A stretch of 64,000 nt of DNA from Pseudomonas paraversuta (GCF_904063065.1 NZ_CAJFCL010000006.1:186001-250000), one strand, 5' to 3'; positions 48,363-58,673 are shown, counted from the stretch's first letter. The notes: generated by a model not told the origin, from the letters alone. Translations and numbers: made by a program.

Positions 48363-49810
48363 GCAAGTCCCTTCTAGCCCTCGCTGTCGCCGCATTTACC
48401 CTGGGCGGCTGCTCGCTGATCCCGGACTACCAGCGCCCTGAGGCGCCGGTAGCGGCGCAATACCCGCAGGGCCCGGCCTACTCGCCAAACGAGGCGGCCA
48501 ACCAGGCCGCTGCAGAACAAGGCTGGCGTCAGTTTTTCCATGACCCGGCCCTGCAGCAGCTGATTCAAACGGCCCTGGTCAACAACCGCGACCTTCGGGT
48601 CGCCGCGTTGAACATCGACGCGTATGCCGCGCAGTACCGTATCCAGCGTGCCGACCTGTTTCCGGCGGTTAGCGCCAATGGCAGCGGCAGCCGTCAACGG
48701 ACCCCGGCGAACCTGTCGCAAACCGGCGAAGCCGGTATCACCAGCCAGTATTCGGCGACCCTCGGGGTCAGCGCGTACGAGCTGGACCTGTTCGGCCGGA
48801 TACGCAGCCTGAGCGACCAGGCGTTGCAGAACTACTTTGCAACCGAAGAAGCCCGACGCACCACCCAGATCAGTCTGGTGGCCAGTGTCGCCAATGCATA
48901 CCTGACCTGGCAGGCTGACAAAGAGCTGCTGAAGCTGACCGAAGACACCCTCAAGGCGTTCGATCAGAGCTACAAGCTCACCCTGCGCAGCAATGAAGTA
49001 GGGGTTGCCTCGGCACTGGATGTCAGTCAGTCGCGCACCTCGGTCGAGAATGCCCGGGTGCAACTGGCGCGCTACACCCGCCAGGTCGCTCAGGATCAGA
49101 ACAGCCTCGCGCTGCTGCTCGGCACCACCATCCCGGACAACTTGCCGGCCAGCCAGCCACTGGCAGCTGATCTGTTGAGCGAAGTACCGGCCGGCCTGCC
49201 ATCCGACCTGCTGCAACGTCGCCCGGACATCCTCGAGGCCGAGCACAAGCTGTTGGCCGCCAACGCCAACATCGGTGCGGCGCGTGCAGCGTTCTTCCCG
49301 AGCATCAGCCTCACGGCCAATGCCGGGACCTTGAGTCCGGATCTGTCGGGCCTGTTCAAAGGCGGTTCGGGTACCTGGTTGTTCTCGCCGCAAATCAACC
49401 TGCCGATCTTTAACGCAGGGGCTTTGCGCGCCAGCCTGGACTACTCGAAAATCCAGAAAGAAATCACCGTTTCACAGTACGAAAAAACCATCCAGACGGC
49501 CTTCCAGGAAGTCTCTGACGGCCTGGCAGCACGTCAGACCTACAACCAGCAGTTGCAGGCACAAACCGACTTCGTGAACGCCAACCAGGATTACTACCGG
49601 TTGGCTGAGCGTCGCTACCGGATTGGCATCGACAGCAACCTGACCTTCCTCGATGCCCAGCGTTCATTGTTCAGCGCGCAGCAATCGTTGATCACCGACC
49701 GCCTGTCACAGCTGACCAGTGAAGTCACGCTGTACAAGGCTCTGGGTGGCGGCTGGTTCGAACAAACCGGGCAAAACCGGCCTGTTTCGGATCAGCCACC
49801 GAAGGCCTGA
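48359..49810 (+). CDS. ttgC: outer-membrane efflux channel TtgC (OprM family)
   Basis: 483 residues. Lipobox LGGC gives an acylated N-terminal Cys, then two repeated OEP domains (about 60-260 and 270-465) containing the helices and strands of the TolC barrel ([38 protein letters not shown]). Coupled to ttgB by a 4-nt overlap and followed by a terminator. Confidence 0.95.
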   Translation: MSKSLLALAVAAFTLGGCSLIPDYQRPEAPVAAQYPQGPAYSPNEAANQAAAEQGWRQFFHDPALQQLIQTALVNNRDLRVAALNIDAYAAQYRIQRADLFPAVSANGSGSRQRTPANLSQTGEAGITSQYSATLGVSAYELDLFGRIRSLSDQALQNYFATEEARRTTQISLVASVANAYLTWQADKELLKLTEDTLKAFDQSYKLTLRSNEVGVASALDVSQSRTSVENARVQLARYTRQVAQDQNSLALLLGTTIPDNLPASQPLAADLLSEVPAGLPSDLLQRRPDILEAEHKLLAANANIGAARAAFFPSISLTANAGTLSPDLSGLFKGGSGTWLFSPQINLPIFNAGALRASLDYSKIQKEITVSQYEKTIQTAFQEVSDGLAARQTYNQQLQAQTDFVNANQDYYRLAERRYRIGIDSNLTFLDAQRSLFSAQQSLITDRLSQLTSEVTLYKALGGGWFEQTGQNRPVSDQPPKA

Positions 49811-49824
49811 TGCACTCTGGTTAA

Positions 49825-49858
49825 ACAACAAACCCGCCAATTGGCGGGTTTGTTGTTT
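49825..49858 (+). terminator. terminator of ttgABC
   Basis: AACAACAAACCCGCC-aat-TGGCGGGTTTGTTGTT stem, 14 nt after the ttgC stop. Confidence 0.8.
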
Positions 49859-49876
49859 CTGAGTAGTGCTGCCCCA

Positions 49877-49934
49877 TGTAGGAGCGAGCTTGCTAGCGAG
49901 CTGTTAAAAGCTCGCGAGCAAGCTCGCTCCTGCA
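49877..49934. repeat. REP doublet of the GCGAGC family
   Basis: TGTAGGAGCGAGCTTGCTAG and CGCGAGCAAGCTCGCTCCTG face each other across a short loop, the same unit as at 27391-27482. Confidence 0.8.
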
Positions 49935-49953
49935 GAAATGCAGGAAGGCGCTG

Positions 49954-50346
49954 TTATTCCCGCGATTCGACTCCCAGTTCGTCCCACACTGACTCCGCCA
50001 GATGGAAGGTGGCATTGGCCGCCGGGATACCGCAATAGATAGCGCTCTGCATCAGCACTTCCTTGATTTCGGCACGGGTCACGCCGTTACTGGCCGCCGC
50101 ACGCAAATGCAATTTGAGCTCTTCGCTGCGGTTCATGCCGATCAGCATCGCAATAGTGATCAGGCTACGGGTGTGACGCGTCAGGCCGGGGCGGGTCCAG
50201 ATATCACCCCAGGCGTGGCGGGTGATCATTTCCTGAAATTCGCTATTGAACTCGGTCAGGGCATTGAGGCTGCGATCGACATGGGCATCACCCAGCACTT
50301 CACGGCGTACGCTCAGACCTGCGTCGTAACGTTGTTTCTCGTCCAC
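49954..50346 (-). CDS. pcaC: 4-carboxymuconolactone decarboxylase PcaC
   Basis: 130 residues. AhpD-like helical fold with the conserved WGDIWTRPGL, SLITIAMLIGMNR, and the EIKEVLMQSAIYCGIPAAN segment holding the active-site Cys/His region. Converts 4-carboxymuconolactone to 3-oxoadipate enol-lactone. GTG start with AAGGAG upstream, 11 nt after pcaD. Last gene of pcaFTBDC. Confidence 0.94.
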   Translation of the reverse strand: MDEKQRYDAGLSVRREVLGDAHVDRSLNALTEFNSEFQEMITRHAWGDIWTRPGLTRHTRSLITIAMLIGMNRSEELKLHLRAAASNGVTRAEIKEVLMQSAIYCGIPAANATFHLAESVWDELGVESRE

Positions 50347-50357
50347 AAAACAGCTCC

Positions 50358-51143
50358 TTAAACGGCTGACAGGAAGGCCAGCACTCTTTGGCTGAAGGCA
50401 TCACCCGCCTGCACGTTGGACAGGTGCGCGGCATGGAACTCGGCGTACTGGGCGCCCGCTACCTGTTCTTGAATAAAGTGACTGCCGGAAGGCGGCGTTA
50501 CGGCGTCCTCGGTACCGGCAATAACCAGGGTAGGCACCTTGATGGCCGCCAGTTGATCACGAAAATCAGCATCGCGAACCGCTGCACAGTTGGCGGCGTA
50601 GCCTTGGGGCGAGGTCGCAGCCAGCATGTCGGTGATGCGCTTGACCTGCTCGGGATGTGCCTGGGCGTAATCGGCGGTGAACCAGCGGGCAATCGAGGCA
50701 TCGCGCAGACCGGCCATCGCCGCAGGACCGTCGCGCAGTACCATTTCGATTCGCGGGTTCCACACCGACGGCTCGCCTATTTTGGCCGCGGTGTTGCACA
50801 CCACCAGCTTGTTCAGGCGCTCGCCGGCATAGATGCCCAGCCACTGACCAATCAACCCGCCCATCGACAGCCCGCAAAAGTGCGCACGCTCGATATGCAG
50901 CGCATCCAGCACCGCCAGTACGTCACGCCCCAGTTGTTCAATACTGTAGGGGCCCTCGCTGACCAGTGACTGGCCATGACCACGGGTGTCATAACGCAGC
51001 ACCTGAAAATGCTCGGTAAACGCCGGGATTTGCGCGTCCCACATCCCCAGGTCGGTGCCCAGCGAGTTAGATAGAACCAGCACCGGCGCGCCTTGCGGGC
51101 CGTCAAGCCGGTAGTTCAGTTCACCTTCTTGTATAGGTCCCAC
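50358..51143 (-). CDS. pcaD: 3-oxoadipate enol-lactonase PcaD
   Basis: 261 residues. Alpha/beta hydrolase with nucleophile elbow GLSMGG near residue 92, acid in VIAGTEDAVTPP, and catalytic His in FHAAHLSNVQ. Hydrolyses the enol-lactone to 3-oxoadipate. Start is GTG with AAGGAG 8 nt upstream, 12 nt after pcaB. Confidence 0.93.
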   Translation of the reverse strand: MGPIQEGELNYRLDGPQGAPVLVLSNSLGTDLGMWDAQIPAFTEHFQVLRYDTRGHGQSLVSEGPYSIEQLGRDVLAVLDALHIERAHFCGLSMGGLIGQWLGIYAGERLNKLVVCNTAAKIGEPSVWNPRIEMVLRDGPAAMAGLRDASIARWFTADYAQAHPEQVKRITDMLAATSPQGYAANCAAVRDADFRDQLAAIKVPTLVIAGTEDAVTPPSGSHFIQEQVAGAQYAEFHAAHLSNVQAGDAFSQRVLAFLSAV

Positions 51144-51155
51144 GAACTTCTCCTT

Positions 51156-52520
51156 TTATGGCGTCAATGCAAAATGTTCAGCCCGGGCACGCTCCACCCA
51201 TGTCACCGCCTGGCCGAGGTAATTGGCCGGATCAAGCAAGCGATCCAGATCTTGTGCGCTCAACTGCGCGCTTATTTGCGGCTCGTCGTCCAGCACTGAG
51301 CGCAGATGACGCTGCTCGGCCACCGCACGCTTGCAGCATTGCTCCAGCAGATGGTGCGCGGTTTCACGCCCTACCCTCTGTGCCAGCACGATACTGACCG
51401 CTTCGGCCAGCACCAGCCCATGGGTCAAATCAAGGTTGTGCAGCATGCGTTCGGCATCCACTTCCAGTCCCTGGGCAATATTCAATGCCTGCACCAGTGC
51501 CCCCGAGACCAAACAGCAAATCTCGGGCAGGGTTTCCCATTCGGCGTGCCACAAGCCCAGGCTACGTTCGTGCTCCTGGGGCATGGCGCTGAACAAGGTA
51601 CTCAGCAAGCCCGGAACCCGGGTGGCGGCGCTGATCAACACCGCCGAGCCCACGGGGTTGCGCTTGTGCGGCATGGTCGAAGAGCCGCCCTTGCCCGGTG
51701 CCGCGGGCTCAAACACCTCCCCTGCTTCGGTCTGCATCAGCAAGCTGAGATCACGCCCCACCTTACCCAGGCTGCCGGCAATCAACCCCAGCACCGCGCC
51801 AAACTCCACCAGCCGATCACGCTGGGTGTGCCACGGCTGATCCGGCAGGCTCAGCCCCAGTTCCTCGGCCAACGCCTGCGCCACCGGCATCGCCTGATCG
51901 CCCAAGGCGGCCAGGGTTCCCGAAGCACCGCCAAATTGCAGGCACAGTAAGCGCGGCTTTAATTCCTTGAGGCGCTGACGGCTGCGAGTAACCGCACCCA
52001 GCCAGCCAGCGATTTTCATGCCGAGGGTGACCGGAGTCGCCTGCTGCAACCAGGTTCGCCCCGCCAGAGGCGTGGTCGCATAGCGCAAAGCCTGTTGCGC
52101 AAGCACGGCTCCCAATTGCGCCAGATCCTGCTCAATCAAGCCCAGGGCTGAGCGCAATTGCAGCACCAGGCCACTGTCCATCACATCCTGGCTGGTGGCA
52201 CCCAGATGCACATAACGCTCGGCCTCAGGTGCGGCGCTGGCAATCTGTTTGCCCAGCGCCTTGACCAATGGAATTGCCGAGTTGCCGGCGCTGGCGATCG
52301 CCTGGCCCAACGCCGCAAAGTCATACAGTTCAGCGCGACACGCCCGGTCAATCGGCGCAACGGCTGCCTGGGGGATCAGGCCAACCCGCGCCTGCGCCCG
52401 GGCCAGCGCCGCTTCAAAGTCGAGCATGGCCTGCACCCGGCCATGATCAGAAAACACCTCACCCATGGACTTGGCCGTGAAGTAGGCATCGAACAGTTGA
52501 TTGCTCCTTCGGTCACTCAT
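51156..52520 (-). CDS. pcaB: 3-carboxy-cis,cis-muconate cycloisomerase PcaB
   Basis: 454 residues. Fumarase/aspartase superfamily with the signature GGSSTMPHKRNPVGSAV near residue 280 and GATSQDVMDSGL. Cyclises 3-carboxy-cis,cis-muconate to 4-carboxymuconolactone. The pca order F-T-B-D-C equals that of P. putida. Upstream is pcaT, 47 nt away. Confidence 0.95.
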   Translation of the reverse strand: MSDRRSNQLFDAYFTAKSMGEVFSDHGRVQAMLDFEAALARAQARVGLIPQAAVAPIDRACRAELYDFAALGQAIASAGNSAIPLVKALGKQIASAAPEAERYVHLGATSQDVMDSGLVLQLRSALGLIEQDLAQLGAVLAQQALRYATTPLAGRTWLQQATPVTLGMKIAGWLGAVTRSRQRLKELKPRLLCLQFGGASGTLAALGDQAMPVAQALAEELGLSLPDQPWHTQRDRLVEFGAVLGLIAGSLGKVGRDLSLLMQTEAGEVFEPAAPGKGGSSTMPHKRNPVGSAVLISAATRVPGLLSTLFSAMPQEHERSLGLWHAEWETLPEICCLVSGALVQALNIAQGLEVDAERMLHNLDLTHGLVLAEAVSIVLAQRVGRETAHHLLEQCCKRAVAEQRHLRSVLDDEPQISAQLSAQDLDRLLDPANYLGQAVTWVERARAEHFALTP

Positions 52521-52567
52521 AAGCCTTCCTTTGAAGGCGCGCGCCAGTTATGGACGCGCGCGGTACA

Positions 52568-53860
52568 TCACAGATCGTGGTGCAGATACTTGGGCTGCCT
52601 CGGCAGACGCAAGCTGAACAGGAAGGCGATAGCCATCATGACTGTCACATACCAGTAGAAGGTATTTTCCATACCTTTGGCTTTCAGCGCGAAAGCCAGC
52701 ACCTCGGCCGTACCGCCAAACAGGGCGTTGGCCACGGCATAGGCCATACCGACACCCAGCGCGCGGATGTGCGGAGGGAACATTTCGGCTTTCACCAACC
52801 CGCTGATGGATGTGTAAAAACTGACGATAGCCAGGGCCAGGGTAATCAGCACAAAGGCCAGAAATGGACTGGTGATGGTTTTCAATGTCAGCAAAATCGG
52901 TACCGTGCACAAGGTACCCAGCGCACCGAACCACAACATCGAGTTACGCCGACCGATTCTGTCGGCCAGCATGCCAAACAACGGCTGCATGCACATATAA
53001 AAGAACAGCGCACCAGTCATGATGTAACTGGCAGTTTTGACTTGCATGCCGGCAGTGTTCACCAGGAATTTCTGCATATAAGTGGTGAAGGTGTAGAAAA
53101 TCAGCGAGCCGCCGGCGGTGTAGCCCAGCACGGTAATAAATGCCGCTTTGTGATCACGAAACAAAGCACCAACGCTCCCGGCGTCCTTGTTCTTGCGCGA
53201 CTCCTCGCTCGTGGTTTCTTTAAGGGTACGACGCAGCAATAGCGAAATCAGCGCCGCCACGGCGCCAATGAAGAACGGAATGCGCCAGCCCCAGGCCCGC
53301 AGTTCGTCCTCTGACAGCAGTTGCTGAAGCACGACCACCACCAACACTGCCAGCAGTTGCCCGCCGATCAGGGTCACGTACTGGAAGGAGGCGAAAAAAC
53401 CGCGCTCGCCCTTGGGCGCCACTTCACTCATGTAAGTGGCGGTGGTGCCGTACTCCCCGCCCACTGACAAGCCCTGAAAGAGTCGGGCCACCAGCAACAA
53501 AGCCGGAGCCCAAGCACCGATCGTGTCATAGGTCGGCATGAAGGTGATCACCAGCGAGCCGGCGCACATCATCAGTACCGCAATCATCATCGAGTTCTTG
53601 CGCCCGTGCTTGTCGGCAACCCGGCCAAACAGCCAGCCACCGATGGGACGCATCAAAAAGCCTGCCGCAAACACGCCAGCAGTGTTGAGCAACTGCACGG
53701 TCGGGTCATCGGAGGGGAAAAAAGCCGGGGCGAAGTAGATTGCGCAAAAGGCATAAACGTAGAAGTCGAACCATTCGACCAGGTTGCCGGAGGAGGCACC
53801 GACAATCGCAAAAATCCTTTTTCTACGTTCCTCTCCCGTGTAGTGAGCTTCTGTTGTCAT
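52568..53860 (-). CDS. pcaT: MFS dicarboxylate/3-oxoadipate transporter PcaT
   Basis: 430 residues, 12 TMs, metabolite:H+ symporter subfamily. Signatures: [51 protein letters not shown]. Position between pcaF and pcaB is that of P. putida pcaT, reported to import 3-oxoadipate and related acids. The 118-nt gap to pcaF has no clear terminator. Confidence 0.88.
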   Translation of the reverse strand: MTTEAHYTGEERRKRIFAIVGASSGNLVEWFDFYVYAFCAIYFAPAFFPSDDPTVQLLNTAGVFAAGFLMRPIGGWLFGRVADKHGRKNSMMIAVLMMCAGSLVITFMPTYDTIGAWAPALLLVARLFQGLSVGGEYGTTATYMSEVAPKGERGFFASFQYVTLIGGQLLAVLVVVVLQQLLSEDELRAWGWRIPFFIGAVAALISLLLRRTLKETTSEESRKNKDAGSVGALFRDHKAAFITVLGYTAGGSLIFYTFTTYMQKFLVNTAGMQVKTASYIMTGALFFYMCMQPLFGMLADRIGRRNSMLWFGALGTLCTVPILLTLKTITSPFLAFVLITLALAIVSFYTSISGLVKAEMFPPHIRALGVGMAYAVANALFGGTAEVLAFALKAKGMENTFYWYVTVMMAIAFLFSLRLPRQPKYLHHDL

Positions 53861-53978
53861 GTTTTTTACTCATCAGGTTTAGTTGCAGTTAGACATACCT
53901 TGCAACAACTATCACCACAACCACAAGTAAGCCGAACGACTGAGACAGTGGTTCGGCCCTGTGCTCAATGCCTGACTG

Positions 53979-55181
53979 TCAAACCCGCTCGATGGCCAGT
54001 GCCAGACCTTGCCCGACACCGACACACATGGTGGCAAGCCCTTTTTTGCCACCGGTTTTTTCAAGATGATGCAATGCGGTCAGTACAATTCGCGCACCGC
54101 TCATGCCCAACGGATGGCCCAGGGCAATTGCTCCGCCATTGGGATTGACCTGTGGCGCATCGTCCGCCAGCCCCAGCTCGCGCAGAACCGCCAGGCCCTG
54201 GCTGGCGAAGGCTTCATTGAGTTCAATCACGTCAAAATCGCTGACGGCCAGGCCCAGGCGTTCAACCAGCTTGCGCACTGCAGGCACCGGACCGATACCC
54301 ATTACCCGCGGTGCCACTGCGGCGCTGGCCATGCCCAGTACCCGGGCACGGGCGGTCAGGCCGTGACGTTTGACGGCATCAGCCGAGGCCAGAATCAGTG
54401 CCGCGGCGCCATCGTTCACCCCTGAAGCATTGCCGGCAGTCACGGTTTTGTCCGGACCATTGACCGGCTTGAGCTTGCTCAAGGTTTCAAGGGTGGTATC
54501 GGCGCGCGGATGCTCATCGTGTTCAACGACGGTTTCACCCTTTTTGTGCGCAATACGCACCGGCACTATCTCTTCAGCAAAGTAACCGGCAGCCTGGGCT
54601 GCGGCTGTGCGTTGCTGGCTGCGCAGGGCGAAGGCGTCCTGATCGGCGCGGGAGATGTGATAGTCATCGGCAACGTTATCGGCGGTTTGCGGCATCGGGT
54701 CGACACCGTACTGAGCTTTCATCAGCGGGTTGATAAAACGCCAGCCGATGGTGGTGTCTTCGAGCTTCATGTTGCGCGAGAAGGCAGCGTCCGCCTTGCC
54801 CATCACAAAGGGCGCGCGGGACATCGACTCGACGCCGCCAGCAATCGCCAGCTCCATCTCGCCGCTGGCAATCGCCCGGAAGGCTGTACCAATGGCATCC
54901 ATACCCGAGGCACACAGCCGGTTAAGGGTCACGCCCGGAATGGTTTCCGGCAGCCCGGCCAGCAGAGCAGCCATGCGTGCCACGTTGCGATTGTCTTCGC
55001 CGGCCTGGTTGGCACAACCGAAAAATACTTCATCAACTTCGTTCCAGTTAACCCCGGGATTACGCTCGATCAGCGCCTTGATCGGCACTGCCGCCAGGTC
55101 ATCGGCACGCACTGCGGCCAGACCTGCGCCAAAACGGCCAATGGGGGTGCGAATCGCATCACAGATAAAAACTTCACGCAT
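53979..55181 (-). CDS. pcaF: 3-oxoadipyl-CoA thiolase PcaF
   Basis: 400 residues. Thiolase with acylated Cys90 in [12 protein letters not shown], the [12 protein letters not shown]is region and a second Cys in [13 protein letters not shown]. Cleaves 3-oxoadipyl-CoA to succinyl-CoA and acetyl-CoA. The ATG at 55181 with AGGAG is chosen over an in-frame start at 55205. First gene of pcaFTBDC; a pair of PcaR-like boxes lies about 165-200 bp upstream. Confidence 0.94.
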   Translation of the reverse strand: MREVFICDAIRTPIGRFGAGLAAVRADDLAAVPIKALIERNPGVNWNEVDEVFFGCANQAGEDNRNVARMAALLAGLPETIPGVTLNRLCASGMDAIGTAFRAIASGEMELAIAGGVESMSRAPFVMGKADAAFSRNMKLEDTTIGWRFINPLMKAQYGVDPMPQTADNVADDYHISRADQDAFALRSQQRTAAAQAAGYFAEEIVPVRIAHKKGETVVEHDEHPRADTTLETLSKLKPVNGPDKTVTAGNASGVNDGAAALILASADAVKRHGLTARARVLGMASAAVAPRVMGIGPVPAVRKLVERLGLAVSDFDVIELNEAFASQGLAVLRELGLADDAPQVNPNGGAIALGHPLGMSGARIVLTALHHLEKTGGKKGLATMCVGVGQGLALAIERV

Positions 55182-55344
55182 CAGGCTTCTCCTGGTGTTG
55201 GCCACGGGCCAGCGCTGTAGGCGCGGTCACGCAAGCCGCTGAGTTCAACATCGAGCGGCCCGCGGTGAGCGGCAATTACATGCTTGACGGCGTAGTGCAA
55301 CGAAATGATGTCTGGCAGGTTAAGCCGCCGACTCAACCTGAACA

Positions 55345-55378
55345 ATCCGATAATCGACTATGTGTGCGCTAATCGAAC
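55345..55378. promoter_or_regulatory. paired PcaR-like boxes before pcaF
   Basis: Two near-palindromic units with core CGATAATCG (55345-55359) and, on the minus strand, GTTCGATTAGCGCAC (55364-55378). The second matches the published P. putida PcaR box GTTCGATAATCGCAC at 13 of 15 positions. Centres are 19 bp apart. Confidence 0.65.
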
Positions 55379-55411
55379 ACATAGTTAGCTTGCTGACTAA
55401 TCAACCCGCAA

Positions 55412-56758
55412 TCAGGTTGCATCGGCGTGACTGACCATGCCTTTGATCAGTACCGCGGTGGTCGCCAGAGCTGCCGGAATCACCAGCGCCGTCAGCACTT
55501 GCTCGAAGTTCCAGCCCAAGCCCAGCAGGGTTGCGCCCATCCAGGCCCCCAGAATGGCGCCGAAGCGACCAATCCCGAGCATCCACGAAACGCCCGTGGC
55601 CCGCCCTTGGGTCGGGTAAAAACGCGCCGCCAGGGATGGCATCGCAGATTGCGCGCCGTTTACACACATACCGGCCACCAGAACCAGAGTGGCCAGGATC
55701 GTGATATTGCCCAGGCTCTGCCCTACTGCGTAGGCAAACACACCAGCCAGCAGGTAGAACACACCTATTACCTTGTGCGGATTGAATCGATCCATCGCCC
55801 ATCCCACACCCACGGCACTCAAGACTCCGCCGAACTGGAAAAGCGCACCAATAAACGCGGCCTGCTCCATGCTGGCCCCGCTGTCACGCATCAGGGTCGG
55901 AAGCCAGCTGGTGAGCAGATACACAATCACCAGCCCCATGAAGTAGGTGAGCCACAGCAACAAGGTGCCGGCGCTATAGGTCCCGGAGAAGATCACGGCA
56001 AATACATTGCGCGCCTTGACGGTCTGCTGCTCGGGCACGCTGAAGCGGTTGGCGCCGGCAACAATGGCCGGAGCAATGGGTGCCAGGGTTTTACGAATCA
56101 GCTCAATACTTCGATTGCGTACCACCAGAAAACGCGCAGATTCCGGCAGCCACACCACCAGAACCAATGTCAGCAGCAACGGCAAGATCCCGCCGATCAG
56201 CAACAGGCTGTGCCAGCCGTACATCGGGATCAATTTGGCCGAGATGAAACCTCCGCCTGCCATGCCCAGATTGAAACCGCAGAACATGCTGGTCACCAAC
56301 AGCGACTTGTGGCGCTCCGGTGTGTACTCAGACAGCAAGGTGGTGGCGTTCGGCATCCCGGCGCCAAGGCCCAGGCCGGTTAAAAAGCGCAAGACCAGGA
56401 GTTGATCGACATTAGTGCTGTAGGCCGAGGCCAGGCTAAACCCGCCAAACACCAGCACGGCCCCCACCAGCACCACTTTTCGCCCGAAACGGTCAGCCAG
56501 CGGCCCCGACCCCAAGGCTCCGAATACCATGCCTATCAGCGCCGCGCTCATGACCGGGCCAAGGCTGGCGCGGTCTATCCCCCAGTCCTGCGACAGGGCC
56601 GGAGCGATGAAGCCCATGGCTGCGGTGTCCAGACCATCCAGAAAGACAATCAGAAAACACAGAATGACTACTCGCCACTGGTAACGCGAGAGCGGCTGAG
56701 TATTGATAAAGGACTGCACATCAAGGCAGTTTCCTGCTGCAGACTGAGACGAATTCAT
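55412..56758 (-). CDS. pcaK: 4-hydroxybenzoate/protocatechuate transporter PcaK
   Basis: 448 residues, 12-TM aromatic-acid:H+ symporter. MFS signature GPLADRFGRKVVLVGAV, and the PcaK-typical DGLDTAAMGFIAPALS with membrane acidic residues, GLGLGAGMPNATTLLSEYTP. Imports 4-hydroxybenzoate and acts in chemotaxis in P. putida. It lies between pcaF and pcaR and has its own PcaR box pair upstream. Confidence 0.93.
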   Translation of the reverse strand: MNSSQSAAGNCLDVQSFINTQPLSRYQWRVVILCFLIVFLDGLDTAAMGFIAPALSQDWGIDRASLGPVMSAALIGMVFGALGSGPLADRFGRKVVLVGAVLVFGGFSLASAYSTNVDQLLVLRFLTGLGLGAGMPNATTLLSEYTPERHKSLLVTSMFCGFNLGMAGGGFISAKLIPMYGWHSLLLIGGILPLLLTLVLVVWLPESARFLVVRNRSIELIRKTLAPIAPAIVAGANRFSVPEQQTVKARNVFAVIFSGTYSAGTLLLWLTYFMGLVIVYLLTSWLPTLMRDSGASMEQAAFIGALFQFGGVLSAVGVGWAMDRFNPHKVIGVFYLLAGVFAYAVGQSLGNITILATLVLVAGMCVNGAQSAMPSLAARFYPTQGRATGVSWMLGIGRFGAILGAWMGATLLGLGWNFEQVLTALVIPAALATTAVLIKGMVSHADAT

Positions 56759-57008
56759 TATTTTTATTCCGGGAAAACGCAGGTGAACGAAAGCCTGCCA
56801 AGGAGCGGCTGCTCACACAAGAAACCTAAAAGAGGATGTCAAACGGGTCTTGGGAGGACCGTCGAAGACTGCTTCCAGATCAGGAAGTGGGGGGTGTTCA
56901 TGGCGTTCGGCCTCTTCTTTATTATAGTGGGCGAATCCTGGTTGAATGCTTGGGCAGACTGCATTCCAGGGCGCTCCCGGACAATAATCAGCCCGCCGCC
57001 GGCATGCA

Positions 57009-57042
57009 ATTCGATAAACGCTTAACTGTGCGTTTATCGAAC
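57009..57042. promoter_or_regulatory. paired PcaR-like boxes before pcaK
   Basis: ATTCGATAAACGCTT (57009-57023) and, on the minus strand, GTTCGATAAACGCAC (57028-57042). The second matches GTTCGATAATCGCAC at 14 of 15. The two form one large dyad, centres 19 bp apart. It lies in the 300-nt pcaR-pcaK gap, about 250-285 bp from pcaK and just past the pcaR stop. Confidence 0.65.
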
Positions 57043-57058
57043 GCTTAGTGCGCCCACC

Positions 57059-57901
57059 TCAGCTGAACAGCTGGGCACTCAGGTCGCGACTGGAGCTCAG
57101 CATGATCGGCAGAAAGCGCTGCTCCAGTTCGGTACGGCTCACTCTTGCGGCATGGGTACTGACGTTCAAGGCTGCGAGCACTTGCCCGGAAGCGTCATAT
57201 ACCGGAACTGCAATGGAACGCAGGCCCTGCTCCAGTTCTTGATCAACCACACACCAGCCTTGTTCCCGCACCTGCTGCAAACACTCAAGCAACGCTTCGG
57301 GCGTATGCAGAGTACGGCTGGTCTTGGCCTGAAACTCAGCATGGGCCAGGTACTCGTGCAATGTCACATCATCCAGTGCCGCCAGGAGGATGCGGCCCAT
57401 GGAGGTGCAATACGCCGGCAACCGCCCGCCCACGGAAAGATCTACCGAAATCAGGCGCTGAGTGGTAGCCGAACGGGCAATGTACAGAATGTCGTCACCC
57501 TCGAGGGTCGCCATGTTGCAGGCCTCATGCAGCTGCTCGCTCATGCGGTCCAGATACGGCTGGGCCGACACCGCCAAAGGTGTCGATGACAGGTAGGCAT
57601 GACCGAGAGTCAGTACTTTGGGCAGTAACGAATAAGTACGGCCATCAGTAGTGGCATAACCGAGCTTGATCAGGGTGTACAGGCAGCGGCGCACTGCGGC
57701 CCGTGGAATCTCGGTGCGATGGCTGATCTGGGCAATGGTCAGATGGCGCTTGCGCTCCTGAAAGGCCTGCACCACCGCCAGCCCCCGGGCCAATGACGCC
57801 ATAAAATCGGGATCGCCGGTGAACGCCTGGATGCGCTTGGCGGGCGACGCCACAATCGGAGGCGCGATACAGGTAGCGGCATTGCGCAATACATCATTCA
57901 T
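57059..57901 (-). CDS. pcaR: IclR-family activator PcaR
   Basis: 280 residues. Winged HTH (LTIAQISHRTEIPRAAVRRC) and the IclR effector domain (SVGGRLPAYCTSMGRILLAA). Responds to 3-oxoadipate and activates pca genes. ATG at 57901 with GGGGG 7 nt upstream is chosen over the TTG two codons earlier. It has its own box pair at 57979-58012. Confidence 0.93.
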   Translation of the reverse strand: MNDVLRNAATCIAPPIVASPAKRIQAFTGDPDFMASLARGLAVVQAFQERKRHLTIAQISHRTEIPRAAVRRCLYTLIKLGYATTDGRTYSLLPKVLTLGHAYLSSTPLAVSAQPYLDRMSEQLHEACNMATLEGDDILYIARSATTQRLISVDLSVGGRLPAYCTSMGRILLAALDDVTLHEYLAHAEFQAKTSRTLHTPEALLECLQQVREQGWCVVDQELEQGLRSIAVPVYDASGQVLAALNVSTHAARVSRTELEQRFLPIMLSSSRDLSAQLFS

Positions 57902-57978
57902 CTTCAATCCCCCTGCTTGAATTTATTGTTATTAACCACCTGTCCAACCCGCAGAACGCGTTTGACCCACACAACAGA

Positions 57979-58012
57979 GGGCGATTATCGAACTGTCGGG
58001 CGATAATCGCAA
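57979..58012. promoter_or_regulatory. paired PcaR-like boxes before pcaR
   Basis: On the minus strand GTTCGATAATCGCCC (57979-57993) matches the published box at 14 of 15; the plus-strand GGGCGATAATCGCAA (57998-58012) matches at 12. Centres 19 bp apart, about 80-110 bp upstream of pcaR, fitting autoregulation. Confidence 0.7.
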
Positions 58013-58673
58013 TCGACTCGGCATTGCCCTGCCATTGCCCGCGCGGGTAATGGAGGGATCATTTACATGCCGATCGATGATCTTCAATCAGCGCACTTAA
58101 TCAACGCCTGCGGTCTTTATTAAAAAACCAGCCCTTTCACATTTCATGTGTCAAGCGCCCGACACAGATAGAAGCCGTCTGTATAAAGCGCACAGATTAA
58201 ACCCGGGCGCCGACTTGAAACTTGTGCAGCCAACTCCCCGCCCCCTCAACTAATAGATAAGGTTCGTATCATATCTAGTTAAGCTTTTAGTGCCGTGACT
58301 CGCCGATCACCCGAAAGTTGACGCGCCCGAAGTTATTGGGCGATAGTAGCAACATTACTTGGGCCAGCATGCTTCCTAAGTAAGTGAGTGCACAGAATCA
58401 AGCACCCTCAGTTATTGGATCCAAGTCGCCGAGTGAATTCAACAAGCCCCGCGGCTTAACATTCAAGTGCACTGCATGTTGTCCCCCTCGAGGGTGAACA
58501 CTTACCGTGGCGATCTGCATTTTTAGTTGATGACATGCGGCGTACAAAGAACGGCTTGTTTAACCTTGTCATTGCTTACAGGCCGTGCACAAGGCGAGCA
58601 CACACGTTAAATCGAACGCCCTCTCGTACACGATGGTTCACCGGATTTAATCTCAACTCAATTAGGTAATACT
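58013..58673. other. intergenic stretch, no gene seen
   Basis: 661 nt, more A/T-rich than its surroundings, between the pcaR boxes and a frameshifted small gene. No convincing CDS, RNA or repeat was found, only short fragments. It may be decayed coding DNA. Confidence 0.5.
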
